From NCBI GenBank assembly GCA_964404985.1, contig CAYOMD010000033.1, positions 1-21,173 of the forward strand: 21,173 nt of DNA. The letters are read 5' to 3'. Of this stretch, positions 16,353-21,173 are shown in pieces (the stretch's first letter is position 1; the number at the start of each line of letters is the position of its first letter). Source of the stretch: Hankyongella sp964404985 (lineage in GTDB: Bacteria; Pseudomonadota; Alphaproteobacteria; Sphingomonadales; Sphingomonadaceae). The translations under genes were made by a program, and so were the position numbers. Below the pieces are notes generated by a model. The model worked only from the letters and a program-made list of their open reading frames with translations. It made no database searches and was not told the origin of the DNA.

Positions 16353-16652
16353 TTATGCAGCCAGCAGCAGCTCGATCCGCTCGACTTCCCTGGCGAACTC
16401 GAACCTCAACTGATCGCGCTCGTCCTCGGGCAACCAATTGGCCATCTGCGGGAAAACCACCTTGTGGTACTTGAACGTTTGCCTGTCCCACGGACATTCG
16501 GCCTGAGCGTTACGAGCCTCGGCAAGAATGTCGTGCAGCTCCCGGCGGACTTCGTCACGATCCGGCTCATATGCTGGCGCAGGCACATCCTCGCCGAGGT
16601 CGAAGCCCAATTGGGCCGACCCGCCAAACAGATTGCCAGAATCTTCCGCCAT
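16353..16652 (-). CDS. small conserved-looking protein (99 aa) divergent from the restriction-modification gene
   Basis: Acidic soluble protein with a Gly-rich start (MAEDSGNLFGGSAQLGFDLGED), then a helical region: EVRRELHDILAEARNAQ, PWDRQTFKYHKVVFPQMANWL and EDERDQLRFEFAREVERI. I believe similar proteins accompany N6-adenine methylase/helicase genes in sphingomonads, but this is recollection and no function is known. The ATG at 16652 lies 67 bp from the start of the divergent enzyme gene, and an intrinsic terminator follows the stop. An enzyme cofactor or a regulator of the R-M gene would both fit the position; neither is shown by motifs (no helix-turn-helix seen). Confidence 0.75.
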   Translation of the reverse strand: MAEDSGNLFGGSAQLGFDLGEDVPAPAYEPDRDEVRRELHDILAEARNAQAECPWDRQTFKYHKVVFPQMANWLPEDERDQLRFEFAREVERIELLLAA

Positions 16653-16719
16653 TTACTTGTCCAAAGCCGTTGCGGGCACAGCGCGCCCTGTGCCACAGAA
16701 TATGCACGGGAGGCATCGG

Positions 16720-19700
16720 GTGACGCAAGCCAAAACCATCGAAAAGGCTGTGGGGGAATTCGGCGCTTCGGCCAAGGCCAAGCTCGCGGGCGGTGACGGG
16801 CAGCCCGAGGATCAGCTTCGCGCGCCACTCGAAACGCTCTTCGCCGAGGTTGCGGCAATCCTGCATCCGGCAGTGCAGAACCTTGTATTGACCGGCGAAA
16901 CCTCGCTTGCCGAGATGCGCACGCGACCCGACTATGCAGTCAAGGTCAAGAACGCCCTCGTCGGCTTCATCGAGGTAAAAGCCCCCGGCAAAGGGGCCGA
17001 TCCGCGCAAGTGGAAGACCGGCCACGACAAGGAGCAATGGGACAAGCTCAAGGCACTGCCCAACCTGCTCTACACCGATGGCGACAGCTTCTCGCTGTGG
17101 CGCGATGGCGTGCTGGTCGGGCAAATCGTCCACCTCGATGGCGGGATCGAACATGCAGGCGCGAAGCTCGCCGCGCCGCCGACTTTCCTCCCGCTGCTCA
17201 GCGATTTCCTCACCTGGAACCCCATTCCCCCCAGAAGCGCGACCGAACTGGCCCGCGTTTCCGCGCGGCTGTGCCGGTTCCTGCGTGACGAGGTACTGGA
17301 ACAGCTCGGCGCATCGGAAAAGAACGCGCGGCTGACCGACCTGAAGGATGACTGGAAGGCGCTGCTCTTCCCCGATGCCGATGACGAGAAGTTCGCCGAT
17401 GGCTATGCTCAGGCCGTCACCTTCGGGCTGCTCATGGCCAAGTCGAAAGACATGGCGCTGACCGGCGGTCTCGACCATGTCGCGCGCGAACTCGGCAAGG
17501 CCAATACGCTGATCGGCACAGCGCTGCGTCTGCTGACCGAACAGGACCTCAACCTTGGCCCCGCGCTCGATACGCTGACCCGCGTGCTGGACGAGGTTTC
17601 GTGGGCCAAGGTGTCCAAGGGCGATCCCGAAGCCTGGCTCTATTTCTACGAGGATTTCCTTGAGGTCTACGACAACAAGCTGCGCAAGCTGACAGGCAGC
17701 TATTACACGCCGCCCGAAGTCGTGCGCACCATGGTGCGATTGTGCGACGAGGCACTGAAAAGCCCGCGCTTCGGCATCGCCGACGGGCTGGCCGGCAAGG
17801 ACGTGCACATCGTCGATCCTGCGACCGGATCGGGCACGTTTTTGCTCGGCCTGATCGAGCGGATCAAGGCCACGATTGCCGCGCGCGATGGCGAGGGCAA
17901 TGTCGCGGCATCGATGAACGAAATCGCGGGCCGCTTGGTTGGCTTCGAACTGCAATTCGGGGCCTTTGCGGTGGCGCAGCTCAGGCTGCTGGCGGAGATG
18001 CTGGAGATCGGCGCAGATGCCACCCCGCGCCTGTTCGTCACCGATACGCTGGGCGATCCCTTTGAAACTTTCGAACGCGCACCTGGCGTTTACGGTGCCA
18101 TCTCCAGATCAAGGGCCGAAGCAAACGAGGTCAAGCAGAGCGAACCAATCACAGTCGTTATCGGCAACCCGCCCTACAAGGAGAAGGCGAAAGGGAAGGG
18201 CGCGTGGATCGAGTCCGGCAGCGGCAACAAGGCCGCCCCTTACAAGGACTGGCTACCGCCAAAGTCATATGGCCGTGGTGCTACAGCAAACGCAAAGCAC
18301 CTTCGTAATCTCTACGTCTATTTCTGGCGTTGGGCCGCGTGGAAAGTTTTCGAGCAAGGCATCGGTGGACGTGATAAACAACCGCCGGTTGAGGAAAAGC
18401 TCGCAGGGATGGTCTGCTACATCACCGTAGCGGGATTTCTGAACGGCCCCGGCTTTCAAAAGATGAGGGCCGATCTTCGTCGTGATTGCGACGATATTTG
18501 GGTGATTGACTGCTCACCTGAAGGCTTGCTGCCGCCAGTTCCGAGCAGGATATTCCAAGGCGTAAAGCACCCGGTCTGTATAGTTCTTGCATTGCGGACA
18601 CCTGCCAATGATCCAGCGAAACCGGCGAGAGTGCGATATCGCGCTCTCGGCAAAGCCCACCGGAACGAGAAGTTTGTCGAACTGAGCACAATAAGTCTTG
18701 CAGGCTCGGAATGGAGCACATGCGGGAAAGATTGGAGAGATCCATTTTTGCCGCAGCACGCAGGAGGCTGGGCTGATTTTGTCGCAATCGAAGAAGTTTT
18801 CGGCGACATGGGTCTTGGCGTTATGCCGGGACGCGTTTGGCCCATTGCCCCCGATCAGGTCACCCTGAAGAAGCGGTGGACTACACTCATCTCCGAACAA
18901 AAGGTTGATGCAAGGACCAAGCTCTTCCATCCGCACCTGAGCGGGGGGCCTTCATTGGACCGAGGGGCTAAGGCATTGGCCGGATATCATTCGCAAATTC
19001 AGTCCATCAATGGCGCACTGAAGGACGTAAATCACGCGGACCCGAAGATCGCTTCAACGGCCACCGCAGCATTGGAAATTCAGGGTATCCAAGGCTACTC
19101 TGTCAGATCGTTTGACCGGCAGTGGATCATTGCCGACAACCGACTGGTCAATCGCGAAAACGCGTCTCTGTGGAACACAAATAGTTCTCGTCAGGTGTTC
19201 CTAACAGCACTGAGCCAGACATCGCCGAAAGCGGGGCCAGGGATTACCCTGACATCGAACATTCCTGACCACGACCATTTCAACGGTCGCGGCGGCCGCG
19301 TTTTCGCCCTCTGGAAGAACGCCGCTGCAACCGAATCCAACATTTCCCCCACCGTCATCGCGCTGCTATCCAAGGCATTCGGCGCGCCGGTCGATCCGGT
19401 CGATGTCTTTGCCTATGTCGCGGCGCTGCTGGCGCATCCGGCCTACACCGCCAGCTTCGCCGAAGACCTCGTGCGCCCCGGCCTGCGTGTGCCGTTGACT
19501 GCCGATGCGGCGCTGTTCGCCGAAGCCGCAAAGCTGGGCTGCGAAGTGATCCGGCTGCACACCTTCGGGGAACGCTTCGCCACCGAAGACCCGCCCCGTC
19601 CGCCGCGCGTTGCCGAAGGCGGCCCGACGCTGCCCAAGGACGGCGCGATCCCCTCGACGCCCGAGGGCTTCCCCGACACGCTCGAATACGATGCCGCCAA

Positions 19701-20022
19701 GCGCCGCCTGCTCGTCGGCACCGGCTTTATCGACAATGTCCCGCCCGCCGTCTGGGCCTATGAAGTGTCGGGCAAACAGGTGCTGCGCCAGTGGTTCAGC
19801 TATCGTCGCAAGAACCGCGAACGCCCCCTGATCGGCGACAAGCGCCCGCCCTCTCCGCTCGGCGATATCCAGCCCGATCGGTGGTTGCCCGAATACACCA
19901 GCGAGCTCATCAACGTGCTCAATGTCCTGGCGCTGCTGGTCGAGCTGGAGCCGAAGCAGGCCGACCTTATGAAGAGCATCTGCGACGGCCCTCTGATCCC
20001 CGCCAGCAAGCTGACGGCATGA
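16720..20022 (+). CDS. single-chain restriction-modification enzyme (type IIG / type ISP-like without helicase)
   Basis: 1100-aa enzyme. Residues 1-150 form a PD-(D/E)XK nuclease-like domain (RPDYAV with Asp71, then FIEVKAPG with Glu85 and Lys87). Residues 320-500 carry the N6-adenine methyltransferase core: YYTPPEVV (near 328), SAM-binding DPATGSGTFL (366-375) and catalytic NPPY (483-486). The rest, about 500-1070, should hold the target-recognition region and a C-terminal domain related to that of type ISP enzymes. No helicase Walker motifs are present, so this is not a classical type ISP translocating enzyme. The GTG at 16720 follows GGGAGG by 6 nt; in-frame starts upstream (ATG 16702, 16528) lack such a site and run into the divergent gene. 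The stretch about 18070-19350 is AT-richer than both ends, which suggests a swapped specificity region. Confidence 0.88.
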   Translation: MTQAKTIEKAVGEFGASAKAKLAGGDGQPEDQLRAPLETLFAEVAAILHPAVQNLVLTGETSLAEMRTRPDYAVKVKNALVGFIEVKAPGKGADPRKWKTGHDKEQWDKLKALPNLLYTDGDSFSLWRDGVLVGQIVHLDGGIEHAGAKLAAPPTFLPLLSDFLTWNPIPPRSATELARVSARLCRFLRDEVLEQLGASEKNARLTDLKDDWKALLFPDADDEKFADGYAQAVTFGLLMAKSKDMALTGGLDHVARELGKANTLIGTALRLLTEQDLNLGPALDTLTRVLDEVSWAKVSKGDPEAWLYFYEDFLEVYDNKLRKLTGSYYTPPEVVRTMVRLCDEALKSPRFGIADGLAGKDVHIVDPATGSGTFLLGLIERIKATIAARDGEGNVAASMNEIAGRLVGFELQFGAFAVAQLRLLAEMLEIGADATPRLFVTDTLGDPFETFERAPGVYGAISRSRAEANEVKQSEPITVVIGNPPYKEKAKGKGAWIESGSGNKAAPYKDWLPPKSYGRGATANAKHLRNLYVYFWRWAAWKVFEQGIGGRDKQPPVEEKLAGMVCYITVAGFLNGPGFQKMRADLRRDCDDIWVIDCSPEGLLPPVPSRIFQGVKHPVCIVLALRTPANDPAKPARVRYRALGKAHRNEKFVELSTISLAGSEWSTCGKDWRDPFLPQHAGGWADFVAIEEVFGDMGLGVMPGRVWPIAPDQVTLKKRWTTLISEQKVDARTKLFHPHLSGGPSLDRGAKALAGYHSQIQSINGALKDVNHADPKIASTATAALEIQGIQGYSVRSFDRQWIIADNRLVNRENASLWNTNSSRQVFLTALSQTSPKAGPGITLTSNIPDHDHFNGRGGRVFALWKNAAATESNISPTVIALLSKAFGAPVDPVDVFAYVAALLAHPAYTASFAEDLVRPGLRVPLTADAALFAEAAKLGCEVIRLHTFGERFATEDPPRPPRVAEGGPTLPKDGAIPSTPEGFPDTLEYDAAKRRLLVGTGFIDNVPPAVWAYEVSGKQVLRQWFSYRRKNRERPLIGDKRPPSPLGDIQPDRWLPEYTSELINVLNVLALLVELEPKQADLMKSICDGPLIPASKLTA

Positions 20023-20138
20023 GCCCGTCCACCATGGCTGACCGCGCATCTTGGGCCCCGAATCCGCAGGCGAAATCCTGCGCCCAATGCGCGGTATGGA
20101 CCTCACGAAATCAATGCCGCGAGCATATCTGCCAATGA
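20019..20138 (+). CDS. possible 39-aa cysteine-rich ORF overlapping the R-M stop
   Basis: An ATG overlaps the enzyme's stop (ATGA at 20019-20022), so it could be translationally coupled. The product (MSPSTMADRASWAP..., then CAQC and CREHIC) has five cysteines that could bind a metal. There is no homology I recognise, and the downstream DNA looks decayed, so it may be chance or a remnant. Confidence 0.25.
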   Translation: MSPSTMADRASWAPNPQAKSCAQCAVWTSRNQCREHICQ

Positions 20139-20424
20139 TGGCTATTTGGTCCCCATTCCGGAACAAACCAAGATCCTGGCTAGGGCATCGCAGCAATCTC
20201 ACGGCCGCATAGCCCCGCTTATCCCCACCGGAAGCCCGAAAAATCATGCACTTCCAAAAGCCGCTACAGTCTCAGGATCGCGGCCAAAGTCCCTCTTGAC
20301 GGAAGCACACCCTACGCGAAGCTTCGCAGGTGCAAGGTGTTGATGTTGTTAGGGAAAGCGGTGCTTTTGGGGTGTGGCAGCATCTCAATCAAATCTGACT
20401 TGCGACCCGGTACTGACCCGCACG
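20139..20424. other. intergenic region with possible decayed mobile DNA
   Basis: No intact gene. In one plus frame around 20293-20345 the translation LDGSTPYAKLR resembles the C-terminal segment of some integrase-core transposases, but it is too short to assign. The rest shows nothing recognisable. Confidence 0.35.
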
Positions 20425-20444
20425 CAATTACGGTGACACGCACA

Positions 20445-20597
20445 TTATTCACTCTTCGCGGCCATTGCTACGTCTTTTAGTAGATCGAGATAAAGCGCAT
20501 AGTCGCCGTCTTCGAAGAAGGTTCGCTCCCGCCGGTTGCTGCGTTGCGTGATGTGATGCGGGTGTCCGGGAAGCACAATGCGAGGAAGGCGAGCCAT
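20445..20597 (-). pseudogene. 5' fragment of a REP-associated tyrosine transposase (copy 1)
   Basis: 50 codons reading MARLPRIVLPGHPHHITQRS, NRRERTFFEDGDYALYLDLL and KDVAMAAKSE. This is the typical N-terminus of RAYT (TnpA_REP, Y1_Tnp/IS200-like) proteins. It lacks the HUH motif and the catalytic tyrosine, so it is inactive. The stop codon lies inside the terminal inverted repeat, meaning the frame ends where the element's far end was joined. Ser20 replaces the Gly seen at this place in copy 2. Confidence 0.85.
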
Positions 20598-20606
20598 CGC
20601 AAGGTC

Positions 20607-20635
20607 TATAGACACCAGGCAGCAGGGTGTCTATA
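20607..20635. repeat. REP-like hairpin upstream of the RAYT fragment
   Basis: TATAGACACC pairs perfectly with GGTGTCTATA (10 bp, 9-nt loop), 10 bp before the RAYT start codon. Hairpins near a RAYT gene are the usual substrates of these enzymes. It might also be an operator for the transposase promoter. Confidence 0.5.
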
Positions 20636-20699
20636 ATAAGTGAATTATGTGCGTGTCACCGTAATTGGAAGAAAATGTTCCCGATGTGAGGGTATGCCG

Positions 20700-20888
20700 A
20701 TGACGTGGCGGCAACGGGGCGCTCTGCTCACCAAGACCGGCATGGTCCTTATAGGATGTGCAGTTTTGATCGCTGTGATAGCTCCCAGAGACAGCCTTTC
20801 ACTTGCTGGAGGCATCATGTTCGGAACTGGGTCATTGTCGATAATGGTTGGGGGAGCGCTTTATTGGTTTTCGAAGCCGACACGTTGA
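20700..20888 (+). CDS. small membrane protein with two predicted helices
   Basis: 62 aa, MTWRQRGALLTK followed by two hydrophobic segments (GMVLIGCAVLIAVIAP and LAGGIMFGTGSLSIMVGGALYWF) joined by a short polar turn (RDSLS) and ending FSKPTR. The positive N-terminus suggests a cytoplasmic start and a hairpin topology. The start at 20700 has GAGGG 7 nt upstream; an upstream in-frame ATG at 20640 would place the inverted repeat of the neighbouring element inside the protein and is less likely. No family is recognised. It lies between the two RAYT-derived copies, so it may be cargo or simply a gene they inserted around. Confidence 0.5.
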   Translation: MTWRQRGALLTKTGMVLIGCAVLIAVIAPRDSLSLAGGIMFGTGSLSIMVGGALYWFSKPTR

Positions 20889-20977
20889 TAATACTCGCCG
20901 CAAAGTGGGCAGGTCCACGCGGCGAAAATGAGCGAAGAGGAGCAAGAGCGCGCGGCTGAGGAAGATGATAAAATTTG

Positions 20978-21120
20978 AATTACGGTGACACGCACATTAT
21001 TCACTCTTCGCGGCCAGTGCTGCGTCTTTCAGTAGATCGAGATAAAGCGCATAGTCCCCGTCTTCGAAGAAGGTTCGCTCCCGCCGGTTGCCGCGTTGCG
21101 TGATGTGATGCGGGTGTCCG
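20978..21120 (-). mobile_element. second, truncated copy of the RAYT-derived element
   Basis: 143 bp matching 20426-20568 without gaps, with five substitutions by my count. It keeps one terminal repeat (20978-21004) but breaks off at codon 11 of the transposase fragment. At that point it joins directly to another copy of the end motif (21121). The hairpin and the opposite inverted repeat are missing. Confidence 0.75.
20997..21119 (-). pseudogene. RAYT transposase fragment (copy 2), codons 11-50
   Basis: Reads GHPHHITQRGNRRERTFFED, then GDYALYLDLLKDAALAAKSE and a stop. It has the canonical QRGN and lacks a start codon and all catalytic residues. It is closely related to copy 1 but not a simple recent duplicate, because its 5' boundary differs. 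Confidence 0.8.
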
Positions 21121-21134
21121 CAATTACGGTGACA
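21121..21134 (+). repeat. extra copy of the RAYT-element end motif
   Basis: CAATTACGGTGACA, followed by GGTGCAATAA, abuts copy 2 directly. The first 14 bases equal the element's terminal repeat and then diverge, so this is probably the end of another, different member continuing to the right. Confidence 0.55.
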
Positions 21135-21173
21135 GGTGCAATAACCCCCACTCTCGAAGGATACGCGTTTCAC

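Larger units (their letters stand above)
20425..20667 (-). mobile_element. 243-bp MITE-like element derived from a RAYT transposon
   Basis: It is bounded by 28-bp inverted repeats, CAATTACGGTGACACGCACA... at 20425-20452 and its complement at 20640-20667, matching at 27 of 28 positions. Inside, on the minus strand, are a 10-bp hairpin and the first 50 codons of a RAYT transposase. The element therefore keeps the start of the transposase and both ends, with the catalytic part missing, as in an internal-deletion derivative. It could move only if an intact RAYT elsewhere in the genome acts on it. Confidence 0.7.

Noticed and set aside
16528..16719. N-terminal extension of the R-M enzyme from ATG 16528
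   Set aside because: It would overlap the divergent 99-aa gene, has low-complexity Ser/Arg sequence and no ribosome binding site; the GTG at 16720 has a good one.
16567..17955. 462-codon minus-strand frame inside the R-M gene, and a similar one at 19366-20247
   Set aside because: Antisense shadows of GC-rich coding sequence. The plus strand has the nuclease and methylase motifs.
20293..20345. Integrase-core transposase remnant (LDGSTPYAKLR)
   Set aside because: The match is to a short remembered motif only, with no upstream catalytic residues in frame; too weak to call a pseudogene.
20425..21134. CRISPR-like repeat array
   Set aside because: The repeated units are transposon ends and coding fragments of unequal spacing, not short repeats with uniform spacers.

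Overview
The window looks like chromosomal DNA of a GC-rich alphaproteobacterium. Codon use, the nitrate-assimilation gene order and the style of intergenic repeats suggest Sphingomonadales, probably Erythrobacteraceae; this is inference, as no 16S or marker gene is present. About 9.3 kb is one co-oriented nitrate/nitrite assimilation locus. The remaining 12 kb is a patchwork of accessory genes separated by repeats and transposon debris.

Region 1 (1-9335, all minus strand, read right to left): nasT (ANTAR antiterminator) and nasS (nitrate sensor) overlap by 4 nt. A roughly 200-nt leader follows, carrying an intrinsic terminator just before nrtA. Then come nrtA (lipoprotein nitrate-binding protein), nrtB (permease), one polypeptide with two ABC ATPase domains, an outer-membrane porin of the alginate-export type, and nirB (NADH-nitrite reductase large subunit), which runs off the left edge. 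In the known NasS/NasT scheme, NasS holds NasT inactive without nitrate; with nitrate NasT is released and lets polymerase read through the leader terminator into uptake and reduction genes.

Region 2 (9336-16352): four accessory modules separated by members of a roughly 104-bp dispersed repeat, all in the same orientation. They are a 305-aa protein of unknown function (minus), a NatA/NatB-type ABC exporter (minus), an alpha/beta-hydrolase lipoprotein (plus), and a secreted SBP56-like beta-propeller protein (plus) with a nine-G run as its ribosome binding site.

Region 3 (16353-20138): a single-polypeptide restriction-modification enzyme (PD-(D/E)XK nuclease, N6-adenine methylase, specificity region) with a divergent 99-aa gene that has its own terminator. 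The middle of the enzyme gene is clearly AT-richer than its ends, as expected if the target-recognition domain was exchanged.

Region 4 (20139-21173): relics of a REP-associated tyrosine transposase (RAYT). A 243-bp element has near-perfect 28-bp terminal inverted repeats around the first 50 codons of a RAYT; a second, truncated copy lies about 550 bp away. A small two-helix membrane protein gene sits between them.

No tRNA, rRNA or CRISPR array was seen.
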